Origin: Acuticoccus yangtzensis
GTDB lineage: Bacteria > Pseudomonadota > Alphaproteobacteria > Rhizobiales > Amorphaceae
NCBI RefSeq assembly: GCF_001927245.1
Contig: NZ_MJUX01000006.1
Coordinates: 248,001-312,000 of the forward strand
Direction of reading: 5' to 3'
Length of the DNA: 64,000 nt
Below the pieces are notes generated by a model, which saw nothing but the letters and a program-made list of their open reading frames with translations, was not told the origin of the DNA and ran no database searches. The position numbers and the translations under genes were made by a program. This document shows positions 40,500 through 49,777 of the stretch, in pieces. How positions within the stretch are numbered: the first letter of the stretch is position 1; the number at the start of each line of letters is the position of its first letter.

Positions 40500-42698
40500 T
40501 CAGCGGTCGACCAGGACCGCCCCGCACACCTTCTCGTCCCACTCGGGCACCGTGGCGACGGCCAGAACCTCGCGGTCGCCCGCCCGCCCGGCGCGGTGGA
40601 CGAGGATCGCCGTCTGCGCATATTCCGCGAAGGCCCGCGCGCCCGGCCCCTCGCTCGCCGCAGGAAGGTCCAGCACGATGTACTGCGCCGGCTCGCTCAA
40701 GGCGGCGATCACCTCGGCCATCCGGTCGCTGCCGGCAAACACCGCCGTCTCGCCGGGATCACGCGCACCGCCCGGCGCCCCCGGCAGGATGGCGAGCGGC
40801 AGATCCCCCGTGGTCAGGTGGGCGAAGTCCGGCAGCTCCGGCGCGTGCATCAGCTCCACCAGCGACACGTCCGTCGCTGCCCGCCGCGCCTCCTGCGCGA
40901 TGTCGAGGTAGAGGCACGCGATCCCGTGCGAGGCGAGCATGGCGGCGAAATCATAGGCGAGCTGCGCCCGCTCCTCCCCCGGCCGCGCGGAGATGAAGGC
41001 GACCGTCCTCAGCCCGGTGCGGCCCGCATGCGCGTCGACCGCCACCTTCATCGCCCGCAGCGCGTTGGTGCGCGCCCTCTCGCGCCCCGCCCCCGCCAGC
41101 GGGCGGCGCCACCAGGCGAGGCGGCGCTTCATCGTCGCCAGAACCGGCAGTCCGAGCACCCGCTTCACGTCCGCCGCGGTCTTGATCGCGCTGCGCGTCA
41201 TCTCCCGCGTCAGGCCGATCAGCCCGCCCAGGAAGCCGCCGAGCGCGATGCCCAGCGCCGCGAACTTCGCTTTCGACGGGCTGGACGCGCCGGTCGGCTG
41301 GTCCGGCAATGTCAAAACCCGCGCCGCCACGATCGGCAGCGACAATTGCGACACGGTGCGCTCCAGCCGCGTCAGCGCCGACTGATACAGCGTCTTGTAA
41401 CTGTCGGCGGTCTCCTGAAGCTGCATCAGCTCGTACTGTGCGCCGGTGTCGTTGGTGGCGTCGGCGGTGGCGTTGTCGAGCCCTGTGCGCAGGGCGGCGA
41501 CGCGGCGCGTCTGCACGTCCGCGGTGGTCTCCGCCTGCGCGGCGCGGCGCTTCACCTCCTCGAAGAAGAGCCGCTCCAGGTCGCTCAGCCGCTGGTCGAT
41601 CGCGCCGACTTCGGAGTGCGCCTCGCCGAAGCGCTCGGCGACCCGGCTCCTCTCGCGCGTCAGGGACAGGAACTCGGCGCGCAAGGCCTCCATCGCCCCG
41701 TCCGGCCCTGCGCTGGGCAAGGACGGGAGGTTCTGGAGCGCCGCCTCGGGCCCGGCGGCCACCGCATCCGCCCCATGGGCGGCGACGGCGCGCGCTGCGG
41801 ACGCCTCCGCCTCGGCCAGGATGAGCTGGCTCATCAGCTCCGAGACCTCCTGCTCGGACAAAAGCCGCGTGCCGACGCTGACGAGGCCGTTCTCGACCCG
41901 GTATTCCTCCAGCGCCCGGCCTGCGTTGGAGGCGGCGGTGCGCAGATCGTCGGTGCGCTGCCGCAGCCAGGCGACGGCGGTGTCGAGTGCGGCGGCATCA
42001 CCCGCGCGGCCGAACTCGAGGTAGCCGTCCACGTAGCCGTTGGCGATCTCCTGGGCGAGGTCGGCTGACGGCGCGTTGACCGACAGGCCGAGCACATAGC
42101 TGCGCCCGATCCGCTGGACGACGAGGTTCTGCCGCAACTTCAGCGCCAGCCGCTCGCGCAGGCTGCGCGTTTGGTCGGCGGCCTCGGCGGCGGAGGCCGT
42201 GGGCGTATCGCCGCCGCCGCCGAGCGCGTCGATCAGCCCGCCCGCGGCCGACTTCACAGCCCCCAGCGCCACTGAGACGGGCGAAGGCGACGTGTTCAGC
42301 ACCTCCGGCCGGGCGGTGAGGCCGAGATCGTCGACCACCCGCAGCGCCAATTCCTGGCTCTTCAGGATCTCGACCTCGCTCTGAACGATGCCGTCGCGCA
42401 GGGCCTCCACCTGCTGTTCGCTGATCAGCTCCACAAGCGCCGCGCGGTCCTGGTCGAGCAGGATCGTCGCGAAGGAGGTGAACTTGGGCTGCAGCGACAT
42501 CGCATAGGCGATGGCGGCGGCGGCGAAGACGACCACGCACAGCGCCACGATCCACGCCTGCCGCCAGCACGCGGCCAGCACCTCGCGCAGGTCGATATAG
42601 TCCTCTGTCTGGGCCTGTGGTGCGGCGGTGGGCTGGGGCGCGAACGGCTCCATGCCGCGCCTCTCGGACAGGCGGAAGTGGGACGGCATTTCGTTCAC
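40500..42698 (-). CDS. exoP: ExoP-like polysaccharide co-polymerase with degenerate kinase domain
   Basis: A 732-residue Wzz/Wzc-type inner-membrane protein that controls chain length and export in exopolysaccharide synthesis. The first membrane helix is WIVALCVVVFAAAAIAYAMS (about residues 45-65), followed by a Wzz domain, a long periplasmic coiled coil (about 190-430) and a second helix AALGIALGGFLGGLIGL near 480-495. The C-terminal region (about 565-732) keeps the fold marks of a bacterial tyrosine kinase (AFISARPGEERAQLAYDF, CLYLDI, YIVLDLPAA), but the Walker A glycine-lysine-serine is gone (SARPGEERAQL) and no tyrosine cluster ends the protein. The GTG at 42698 has AGGAGG six bases upstream and overlaps the preceding glycosyltransferase stop by four bases. 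Confidence 0.88.
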   Translation of the reverse strand: MNEMPSHFRLSERRGMEPFAPQPTAAPQAQTEDYIDLREVLAACWRQAWIVALCVVVFAAAAIAYAMSLQPKFTSFATILLDQDRAALVELISEQQVEALRDGIVQSEVEILKSQELALRVVDDLGLTARPEVLNTSPSPVSVALGAVKSAAGGLIDALGGGGDTPTASAAEAADQTRSLRERLALKLRQNLVVQRIGRSYVLGLSVNAPSADLAQEIANGYVDGYLEFGRAGDAAALDTAVAWLRQRTDDLRTAASNAGRALEEYRVENGLVSVGTRLLSEQEVSELMSQLILAEAEASAARAVAAHGADAVAAGPEAALQNLPSLPSAGPDGAMEALRAEFLSLTRERSRVAERFGEAHSEVGAIDQRLSDLERLFFEEVKRRAAQAETTADVQTRRVAALRTGLDNATADATNDTGAQYELMQLQETADSYKTLYQSALTRLERTVSQLSLPIVAARVLTLPDQPTGASSPSKAKFAALGIALGGFLGGLIGLTREMTRSAIKTAADVKRVLGLPVLATMKRRLAWWRRPLAGAGRERARTNALRAMKVAVDAHAGRTGLRTVAFISARPGEERAQLAYDFAAMLASHGIACLYLDIAQEARRAATDVSLVELMHAPELPDFAHLTTGDLPLAILPGAPGGARDPGETAVFAGSDRMAEVIAALSEPAQYIVLDLPAASEGPGARAFAEYAQTAILVHRAGRAGDREVLAVATVPEWDEKVCGAVLVDR

Positions 42699-43852
42699 GG
42701 GCGACCTCCTGCGAGGCTGAGCGGGGCGGGCGCGGCGGGGCTGGTCGCGGCGAGGGACGCCGGTGCGGGCGCGGCGGGGATGGAGCCGGGCATGGCTGCG
42801 GCGGGAATGTCGAACAGCGTCGCCGGGCGCATGTCCTGCGCGGCGGGACGGCGGGCGGCCAGCTTGTCGCGCAGGATGGCGGCGGCGACGCCGCGCCACA
42901 GGCCGGGCCGCGCGCCGATCCACGCCGCCGCCGCGAGGACACCGTGTTCCGCTTTGTCGGCCAGCACGCGGCGGTGAGCGTGGCGCACGGCAACGCTGTG
43001 GCGGTGGAGGGCGATCGCCTCCGCCTCGCCCCGCGTCAGCGGCCGTGCGGCGGCGAGACCGTCGTGGCAGGCCAGGAAGGCGGCGAGGTCCTCCACCCGG
43101 TGCAGCGCGCTCAGCGAGTCGGGCCGCTCCACCGCCACATAGCCGGGCGCGGCCGACAACAGCACCCGCGCCCCCGCCAGCAGCGCACGGGCGTAGAGGT
43201 CGAAGTCCTCGCCCAACCGCATCGCCTCGTTGTAGCGGATGGCGTGACGGTCGAGGAATTCGCGCCGCATCAGGGGGTGGATGAAGCCCATCTCGCGCCG
43301 CATCTGCCCGCCCGCCGCAACGTTGCCGCGGGCGAAGGTGGCGAGATCCAGCGGCGTGGTCGCGGCCTCGGCGGGCGTGGCGGCGAATGCCCGCGCGGCC
43401 TCCTCGGCCGCCTCCGCGCTGGTGGTGAAGATGATGTTGTCGGCCACCATGTCCCACGCGGGCAGCGCCAAAAGGCGAGCGAAACGGCCGGGAATGATCA
43501 GGTCGTCGGAGTCCAGGATGGCGACGACCGGCGCCGATGACCGCTCCAGCGCCACGTTGCGGGCGCGCGACGGTCCGCCATTCTCCGCCAGCCGGTGGAC
43601 GGCGAGGCGTCCGGTGCCGTCGTCGGCGGCGCGGGCGGCCAGCGCGGTGGCATCGCGCGAGGCGTCGTCCACCACCACCACCTCGGCCACCTCCGGCTCG
43701 GCAAGCGCTGAGGCCACCGCGGCGCCGATGGTCTCCTCGGCATTGTAGGCCGGGATGATGACGGCGACAGCGGCGCCCGCCCCGCCGGGCCGTGCACTCG
43801 CGGTGCGGGATCGCGGCGCCGTGGTGGCGTCCGGCTGGGACTCGAAGGGCAC
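42695..43852 (-). CDS. Family 2 glycosyltransferase in the exo cluster
   Basis: A 385-residue GT-A transferase. The GT2 core is seen as VAVIIPAYNAEETIGAAVAS (about 27-46), VVVVDDASRDATALAARAAD, GPSRARNVALERSSAPVVAI and the metal-binding LDSDDLIIPGR. MRLGEDFDLYARALLAGARV follows, as in ExoO/ExoW-type enzymes. The last 45 residues are a proline- and alanine-rich tail without family match. A GTG start at 43852 has GAGGAGG upstream. It is the first gene of the minus-strand pair with exoP and is divergent from the exoL-like gene. Donor and acceptor cannot be told from sequence. Confidence 0.87.
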   Translation of the reverse strand: MPFESQPDATTAPRSRTASARPGGAGAAVAVIIPAYNAEETIGAAVASALAEPEVAEVVVVDDASRDATALAARAADDGTGRLAVHRLAENGGPSRARNVALERSSAPVVAILDSDDLIIPGRFARLLALPAWDMVADNIIFTTSAEAAEEAARAFAATPAEAATTPLDLATFARGNVAAGGQMRREMGFIHPLMRREFLDRHAIRYNEAMRLGEDFDLYARALLAGARVLLSAAPGYVAVERPDSLSALHRVEDLAAFLACHDGLAAARPLTRGEAEAIALHRHSVAVRHAHRRVLADKAEHGVLAAAAWIGARPGLWRGVAAAILRDKLAARRPAAQDMRPATLFDIPAAAMPGSIPAAPAPASLAATSPAAPAPLSLAGGRP

Positions 43853-44010
43853 GCGGGCCTCCTCACGCTGGTCGTGGGTGCTCGGGTGCCATTGGCCGCG
43901 CAGGGGGGCCAAGCCTCAATAACATTTGATGGAGACGCTTCAGGCCCCGGCCCCTAGCCCTTTCGATGATGAGCGCGCCGCGCCGACCCGTCCGCGCACA
44001 GCGCCGAGCG

Positions 44011-45207
44011 ATGTGGGGGCCCCTCGCCTTGAAGATTGGCTACATCGTCCACGATCTCGCCGACGCCGCCGTGGCGCGCCGCGTGCGCATGCTGCAACGC
44101 GGTGGCGCGGAGGTGGCGCTGGCGGGCTTTCACCGCACCGCCGCGGCGCCCGCTTCCGTCGCCGGCGTCGCCCCCCTCGCCCTCGGCCGCACGGCAGACG
44201 GCAAGCTCGCGGCGCGCGCCCTATCGGTCCTCGCCGCCCGCCGCGATCACGCCAGGATCGCCGCCTTCCTCGGCCCGGTGGACGCACTAGTCGCGCGCAA
44301 CCTCGAGGCGCTCGCCGTCGCCTCCGCCGTGCGCCGCCACCTCGGCTCCTCCCGCTCCGGCCCCCTCCACGCCGGCCGGGTGCCGCTGACCTACGAGATT
44401 CTCGACATCCACAGCCTGCTGTTGGGCGCCAAGGGGCTGCCGCTGCGCGCGCTTGAAGGCCGCCTCGGCGCGGACGTGTCGCAGGTCATCACCAGCTCGC
44501 CCGCCTTCGTGGAGCACTACCTCACGCCGCTGTCGAAGGTGCGCGCCCCGGTGCTTCTGGTAGAGAACAAGCTGGAGGCGCCGCCCGCCGCGCTCGCCCC
44601 CCGCCCCGCCGGACCGCCGTGGCGCATCGGCCTGTTCGGCGCGCTGCGGGACCGGCGCTCCGTCGCCACCCTCGCCGCGGTCGCCGGGGCGAGCGGCGGC
44701 CTCGCCCAGATCGACCTGCGCGGCAAGCCCTCCCCCGCCATCTTCGCCGACCTGCCGGCGCTGGCGGACAGCCTCCCCGACGTCACCTTCGGCGGGCCGT
44801 ATAGCCTGCCGGACGACCTCCCCGCGCTCTATGGCGGCGTCCATTTCACGTGGTGCATCGACGAATACGAGGCAGGCGCCAACTCCGAATGGCTGCTCCC
44901 CAACCGCCTCTACGAAGGCTGCGCCCACGGCGCGGTGCCGATCGCCCGCGAGGGCACGGCGGTCGCGGCACGGCTAGCCGACCTCGGCATCGGCCATGTC
45001 CTCGGCGGCGAGCCGGGCGCCGCGCTCGCCGCCTTCCTCGCCGCGATGACGCCGGAGCGTTACGCTGCCATGGCCGCCGCCGTCGCCGCCACGGACGCGG
45101 CCGCCTTCGTCACCAGCGATGCCGAATGCGCCGCACTCGTCGCCGCCATCACCGGCCGCCCCGTTGCGGCCGACACCGCCGAACCCGCCCGACAGGAGGC
45201 CGCATGA
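44011..45207 (+). CDS. exoL: ExoL-like glycosyltransferase
   Basis: A 398-residue GT-B-like transferase, resembling ExoL of succinoglycan synthesis. The N-terminal domain begins LKIGYIVHDLADAAVARRVR; the interdomain region has VPLTYEILDIHSLLLGAKGL; the C-terminal domain has PWRIGLFGALRDRRSVATLA and FTWCIDEYEAGANSEWLLPN followed by RLYEGCAHGAVPIAREGTA, where a donor-binding Glu is in the usual place for GT4-like proteins. Starts at 43966 and 44029 (TTG) are also possible; none has a good ribosome-binding site. The ATGA overlap with the next gene indicates coupling. Confidence 0.78.
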   Translation: MWGPLALKIGYIVHDLADAAVARRVRMLQRGGAEVALAGFHRTAAAPASVAGVAPLALGRTADGKLAARALSVLAARRDHARIAAFLGPVDALVARNLEALAVASAVRRHLGSSRSGPLHAGRVPLTYEILDIHSLLLGAKGLPLRALEGRLGADVSQVITSSPAFVEHYLTPLSKVRAPVLLVENKLEAPPAALAPRPAGPPWRIGLFGALRDRRSVATLAAVAGASGGLAQIDLRGKPSPAIFADLPALADSLPDVTFGGPYSLPDDLPALYGGVHFTWCIDEYEAGANSEWLLPNRLYEGCAHGAVPIAREGTAVAARLADLGIGHVLGGEPGAALAAFLAAMTPERYAAMAAAVAATDAAAFVTSDAECAALVAAITGRPVAADTAEPARQEAA

Positions 45208-47159
45208 CCGGAGCGCTCATCGTCATCCCCTGCCTGAACGAGGCGCAACACTTGCCGGGCCTCCTGGCGCTGATCGCCGCCGACACGGGGCCGGACGACA
45301 TCATCGTCGTCGCCGACGGGGGGAGCCGCGACGAAAGCCGCGCCATCGTCATGGCGCACGCGGAGGCCGACCCGCGCATCCGCCTGATGGACAATCCGGC
45401 GAAGATCCAGAGCGCCGGAGTGAACACCGCCGTGCGCGCGTTCGGCGCCGGGCGCACCTTCTTCCTGCGCATCGACGCGCACTGCCATTATCCGCCCGCT
45501 TACGTCTCCTCGCTCATGGCCGAGGCGGGGCGGGTCGCGGCCGACTCCATCGTCGTGGCGATGCGCACCGAGGGCACGGGCTGCATCCAGCGCGCGGTGG
45601 CGGCGGCGCAGAATTCGCGGCTCGGCTCCGGCAATTCGGCCCACCGCGTCGGCGCCGCGGCCGGCTTCGTCGACCACGGCCACCACGCGGTGATGCGCAT
45701 CGACAGTTTCCTGAAGCTCGGCGGCTATGACGAGACATTCTCGCACAACGAGGATGCCGAGTTCGACCGGCGGCTGACCCAGGCGGGCGGGCGCATCTGG
45801 CTCGCCGGAGTGGACGGGCCGGTCTATCTGCCGCGCGCCACGCTGCCCAAACTGTTCCGCCAGTACCTCAACTATGGCCGTGGCCGGGCGATGACGGTGA
45901 TCAAGCACGACATGCGCCTGAAGCTGCGCCAGGTGGCCCCGGCGATGATCGCCCCCGCCGCCGCAGGGCTCCTCGCCTCCCCCGCCGTCGCCGCCCTGTC
46001 GGTCCCTCTCGCCGTTCTCGCCGCGCTGCCGGGGCTCATGTGGGCGGCGGCCTCGCTCGGCTTCGGCGCGGCGCTGGCGGTGAAGGCGCGGGACCGCTGC
46101 GTCCTGTGCGCCGGGCTCGCGGCGATGACGATGCATCTCGCCTGGTCGCTCGGCTTCCTCGGCCGCTTCGCCTTCGCCAAGCTGGCCGCGCCGCCGCCCC
46201 CGGCCGCCGCCCGGCTCAACTGGCAGGCCCCGGCCCCGCTGAACACCACGGTCGACATCTGCCTGTGCACCTTCCGCCGCCGGTCGATCGCCGCAACGCT
46301 CGCCTCGTTGGCGGCGCTGCGCCTGGCCGACGGGCTCACCGTGCGCGTCATCGTCGCCGACAACGACGAGACCGACGCCGCGCGCGGCTTCATCACGGCC
46401 ACCGGCGAGCGGCTCGGCCTTTCCCTCACCTACGTCCACGCTCCGGCGCGCAACATCTCCACCGCGCGCAACGCCGCGCTGGACGCGGCCACCGCCCCCT
46501 GGGTCGCGATCCTCGACGACGACGAGGTGGCGAGCCCCGAATGGCTCACCGCCCTCCTCGCCGTGCAGCGTTTCACCCGCGCCGACGTGGTGCTCGGCCC
46601 CGCCGTCGCGCGCTATGCGCCGGACGTACCGCGCTGGATCCGCGACGGGGACTTCCACTCGGCGCGTCCGGTGGTGGCGGGCGGGGCGATCCGCACCGGC
46701 TACACCTCCAACGTCCTCTTCGCGCGCGAGGCGCCGTCGCTGAAGGGCCGCCGCTTCGACCTCGCCTTGGGCCGCTCCGGCGGCGAGGACACCGCCTTCT
46801 TCCACGACGCCTTCACCGCAGGGGCGCGCATCGCCTCCGCGCCCGAGGCGCCGGTGTTCGAGGAGGTCACCGGACCGCGCGCCACCGTGCGCTGGCTGAT
46901 GCGCCGCAAATTCCGCGCCGGGCAAAGCCACGCGGTGACGCTGGAGACGCGCGGCCTGTCGCCCCGCGCCCGCGCCAAGGAAACCGCCGTCGCCGCGGCC
47001 AAGCTCGCCATCTGCTCCGGCGCCGCGCTGGCGATGGTCTGGTCGCGTCACCGCTTCGCCGCATGGGCGCTGAGGGCGGCGCTGCACGCGGGCGTGGTCG
47101 CGCGCCTCGCCGGCATGGAGAAGCTGTCCCTTTATGGTGGAGACGAAGCCGTTGCCTGA
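45204..47159 (+). CDS. Bifunctional glycosyltransferase, apparent ExoA-ExoM fusion
   Basis: A 651-residue protein with two GT2 domains. Residues 1-330 resemble ExoA: LIVIPCLNEAQHLPGLLALI, ADGGSRDESRAIV, RIDAHCHYPPAYV, GFVDHGHHAVMRIDSFLKLG, then about three membrane segments (AMIAPAAAGLLASPAVAALS region to 320). A 15-residue linker (APPPPAAARLNWQAP) leads to residues 345-651, which resemble ExoM: VDICLCTFRRRSIAATLASL, APARNISTARNAALDAATAP, VAILDDDEVASPEWL, VAGGAIRTGYTSNVLFAREA and GRSGGEDTAFFHDAF. In Sinorhizobium ExoA and ExoM are separate and add successive glucoses to the succinoglycan repeat. The ATG has CAGGAGG upstream and overlaps exoL by four bases. No stop or frameshift lies between the halves, so the fusion appears real. 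Confidence 0.82.
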   Translation: MTGALIVIPCLNEAQHLPGLLALIAADTGPDDIIVVADGGSRDESRAIVMAHAEADPRIRLMDNPAKIQSAGVNTAVRAFGAGRTFFLRIDAHCHYPPAYVSSLMAEAGRVAADSIVVAMRTEGTGCIQRAVAAAQNSRLGSGNSAHRVGAAAGFVDHGHHAVMRIDSFLKLGGYDETFSHNEDAEFDRRLTQAGGRIWLAGVDGPVYLPRATLPKLFRQYLNYGRGRAMTVIKHDMRLKLRQVAPAMIAPAAAGLLASPAVAALSVPLAVLAALPGLMWAAASLGFGAALAVKARDRCVLCAGLAAMTMHLAWSLGFLGRFAFAKLAAPPPPAAARLNWQAPAPLNTTVDICLCTFRRRSIAATLASLAALRLADGLTVRVIVADNDETDAARGFITATGERLGLSLTYVHAPARNISTARNAALDAATAPWVAILDDDEVASPEWLTALLAVQRFTRADVVLGPAVARYAPDVPRWIRDGDFHSARPVVAGGAIRTGYTSNVLFAREAPSLKGRRFDLALGRSGGEDTAFFHDAFTAGARIASAPEAPVFEEVTGPRATVRWLMRRKFRAGQSHAVTLETRGLSPRARAKETAVAAAKLAICSGAALAMVWSRHRFAAWALRAALHAGVVARLAGMEKLSLYGGDEAVA

Positions 47160-48075
47160 CGTTTCGGTCATCATCGCCGCCTACCGGGCGCGGGACGACA
47201 TCGCCGCCGCCATCGCAAGTGCGCTGGCCCAGGACGTGCCGCTGGAGGTCATCGTCGTCGACGACGCGTCGGGCGACGGCACCGCGGAGGCGGCCGAGGC
47301 GGTGACCGACCCGCGCGTCAGCGTGATCCGCCTGACCGAGAATGGCGGCCCCGCTGCGGCGCGCAACGCAGGCTTCGCTGCCGCCACCGGCACGTTCCTC
47401 GCGGTGCTGGACGCGGACGACGCCTACCGCCCCGGCCGCCTCGCCCGCTGCCTGACGGCGGGCGCGCGGGCCGACGTCATCATCGACAGCCTCGTCATCG
47501 AGGAAGAGGGCCGGGCGCCGCGCACACTGGACGCCACCGCGGCGGCCGGCGGCGCCACGCTCGGCCTCGCCGACTACGTGCGCCTCAACAGCCCGATGGC
47601 CCGCAAGGACACGCTCGGCTACACCAAGCCGCTGTTCCGCCGCGCCCACCTGGAGCGGCACGGCCTCAGCTACGACACCGCCCTTCGCATCGGCGAGGAC
47701 TATCTCCTCATGGCCGAGGCGCTGGCGGTCGGCGGGGTCTGCCGCGTCGTGGGCGAGGCGGGCTACGTCTATCGCCGCCGCGCGGGGTCGATCTCGGCGC
47801 GGCTGTCAGCGGCGCACATCGAGGCGATGATGGCGGCCGACGACGCCTTCGCCCGCCGCCACGCTCTGCCGGACGACGTGCGCGCCGCGGCCGCCTCCCG
47901 CCGCGCCGCGCTGGTCGACACCTTGGCCTTCACCCGGTCGATCGACTGCCTGAAGGCGCGGCGGCCCTTGTCGGCGGCGGCGGCGGTCGCGCGGCGGCCA
48001 CGCTCGGCGATCCACTACCGCTACCCGATCGCCGCCCGCCTTGGCCGCCTGTTCGGAGCGCCCTCCCCGGCCTGA
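47134..48075 (+). CDS. exoO: ExoO-like family 2 glycosyltransferase
   Basis: A 313-residue GT2 transferase. The core shows DVSVIIAAYRARDDIAAAIA, LEVIVVDDASGDGTAEAAEA, GGPAAARNAGFAAATGTFLA and the DxD site in VLDADDAYRPGRLA; LRIGEDYLLMAEALAVGG and YVYRRRAGSIS follow, typical of ExoO. ExoO adds a later glucose to the succinoglycan repeat. It overlaps the ExoA-ExoM gene by 26 bp; an inner start at GTG or ATG is not better supported. It is the last gene of this plus-strand operon and its stop is 20 bp from the convergent RTX gene. Confidence 0.84.
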   Translation: MVETKPLPDVSVIIAAYRARDDIAAAIASALAQDVPLEVIVVDDASGDGTAEAAEAVTDPRVSVIRLTENGGPAAARNAGFAAATGTFLAVLDADDAYRPGRLARCLTAGARADVIIDSLVIEEEGRAPRTLDATAAAGGATLGLADYVRLNSPMARKDTLGYTKPLFRRAHLERHGLSYDTALRIGEDYLLMAEALAVGGVCRVVGEAGYVYRRRAGSISARLSAAHIEAMMAADDAFARRHALPDDVRAAAASRRAALVDTLAFTRSIDCLKARRPLSAAAAVARRPRSAIHYRYPIAARLGRLFGAPSPA

Positions 48076-48095
48076 GGAACGGCGCCGCCGGCGCG

Positions 48096-49472
48096 TCAGG
48101 CGTAGGCGATGTCGGTGGCGGCGTTGAAGACGTCCGCCACACCCTCGACCAGAAGGGTGCTGACGCCAAAACCCTCAACGTCGACCGCGATGCGCACGTC
48201 GTCACCGTCGATGGTGATCGTCGTGTTGCTCTCGTCGATGCCGAGGGCGAAGTTGATGCCGTCGAAGCCGATCTCAAAGTCGGTGATGACGTCGTGCCCG
48301 AACGGCCCCTCGAACAGGAAGCTGTCGATGTCGAAATCGCCCGACCCGTCATAATTGTTGCCGGACAGGGTGTCGTTGCCGAGGCCGCCGTTGAGGAAGT
48401 CGGCGCCGGAGCCGGAGCGCAACAGGTCGTTGCCCTGGTTGCCGAAGATCTGGTCCGAGTCGGCGTCGCCCATCACCGTGTCGTCGCCGCCTTCGCCGAA
48501 CACGAAGTCGATGCCGCCGTCGCCGCGCACGAGATCGTTGCCGTCGCCGCCGCGGATGGTGTCGTTGCCGTCGTTGCCGCGGACCGTATCGTTGCTGCCG
48601 CCGCCCTCCAAAACGTCGCCTTCGCCGCCGCCGGCGATGGTGTCGCGCCCGTTGCCGCCGAAGATCGTGTCACCGCCCGCGTTGCCGAGCAGGCTGTCCT
48701 CTCCGTCCCCGCCGTAGATGGTGTCGCTGCCGTTGCCGCCTTTGATGCGGTCGTCACCGTCGTTGCCGTGGAGCATGTCGTCTCCATCGTCGCCGAACAT
48801 GGTGTCGTTGCCTTGGCCGCCCTCGGCGTAGTCGGAGTCGGTGCCGCCGTTGATGCGGTCGTCGCCATGGCCGCCGTAGATGCTGTCCTGGCCGGCGCCG
48901 CCGCGCAGCGCGTCCTCGTCGTTGCCGCCGTAGAGGAGGTCGTCCCCCGCACCGCCGATCAGCGTGTCGTCGCCGGCATGGCCGTAGAGCGTGTCGTTGC
49001 CGTCGAGCGATTTGTACTCGTCGTCGCCGCCGAAGCCGCGGCCGATATCGTCGAACGAGCCGTAGATGTAGAAATCGTCGAAATCGTCGCCGATGAAGTT
49101 GTAGACCAGCGGGATGACCAGGAGGTTCTGGAACGTCACGTTGCCGTTGGACGCCAGCTCGTTGAGCCGGTCCAGCGAGGAGTCGAGCGGGTCGAAGGAC
49201 CATCCGTTCTGCGGATTGTCCTGCTCGTAGGCGGCCCAGTGCGTCACCTGCCCGGTATAGCGCCCGTTCTCGTCGATCCCGAAGCCGGTGCCGTGCACCC
49301 GCTGGACGAGCGTCAGCCCCGGCTCGAATCCCGCCTCGAACTTGAGCACCGCAAGGGTATCGTTGACGATGGTGTAGGAATTGGACTGCTTGGCCAGACC
49401 GTTCACGAAGTTCGGGCCGAAGAAGTCGTTGTTGATGGTGACGGTGACTTGGGGAAGGTTGAGGCCGACCAC
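48096..49472 (-). CDS. RTX-type calcium-binding protein
   Basis: A 458-residue predicted type I secretion substrate. The N-terminal 140 residues (PQVTVTINNDFFGPNFVNG ... NVTFQNLLVIPLVYNFIGDD) are a folded domain common before RTX repeats. About residues 140-380 are some twenty-five glycine- and aspartate-rich nonapeptides (such as GGAGDDLLY, GGHGDDRIN, GNDGNDTIR) that bind calcium in a beta-roll. The end (FEGPFGHDVITDFEIGFDGI, then GVADVFNAATDIAYA) is a usual C-terminal secretion region. No protease or glycanase motif is seen. Its place at the end of an exopolysaccharide cluster suggests a matrix or surface role, as for some biofilm RTX proteins; this is inference. Confidence 0.88.
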   Translation of the reverse strand: MVGLNLPQVTVTINNDFFGPNFVNGLAKQSNSYTIVNDTLAVLKFEAGFEPGLTLVQRVHGTGFGIDENGRYTGQVTHWAAYEQDNPQNGWSFDPLDSSLDRLNELASNGNVTFQNLLVIPLVYNFIGDDFDDFYIYGSFDDIGRGFGGDDEYKSLDGNDTLYGHAGDDTLIGGAGDDLLYGGNDEDALRGGAGQDSIYGGHGDDRINGGTDSDYAEGGQGNDTMFGDDGDDMLHGNDGDDRIKGGNGSDTIYGGDGEDSLLGNAGGDTIFGGNGRDTIAGGGEGDVLEGGGSNDTVRGNDGNDTIRGGDGNDLVRGDGGIDFVFGEGGDDTVMGDADSDQIFGNQGNDLLRSGSGADFLNGGLGNDTLSGNNYDGSGDFDIDSFLFEGPFGHDVITDFEIGFDGINFALGIDESNTTITIDGDDVRIAVDVEGFGVSTLLVEGVADVFNAATDIAYA

Positions 49473-49777
49473 GGAGGCCCTCCAATTTTATTGCGGCAAT
49501 TGCCGGTTTTGGCTCAACATATTTCGAACGCAAGACATATTTACATCATATCTGCTCACGAGCGAGACCCAGGCCGCCACACCGACCGCGCGAGATCTCG
49601 CCTGTGGGCGATGGTGCGGCATAAAACGCGGGAATTGCGGCGCATTTTCGCCGCTTGGACGGCGCGCTGTCCCCACAACACATTTTAGTGCGCGGCGTGT
49701 GCGTTGAAATATTGTTGTGCGACACGGCATCACCCATGATCGGCGCGCCTTGAGGATCCCCATGGAGGATGCTTCGC
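49473..49777. promoter_or_regulatory. Divergent control region of the RTX and MscS genes
   Basis: A 305-bp gap, AT-richer for the first 100 bases beside the RTX gene (ATTTTATTGCGGCAATTGCC and AACATATTTCGAAC). Promoters for the minus-strand RTX gene and the plus-strand MscS gene are expected. CATGGAGG ends at 49768, giving a nine-base spacing to the ATG at 49778. I see no other gene here. Confidence 0.4.
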
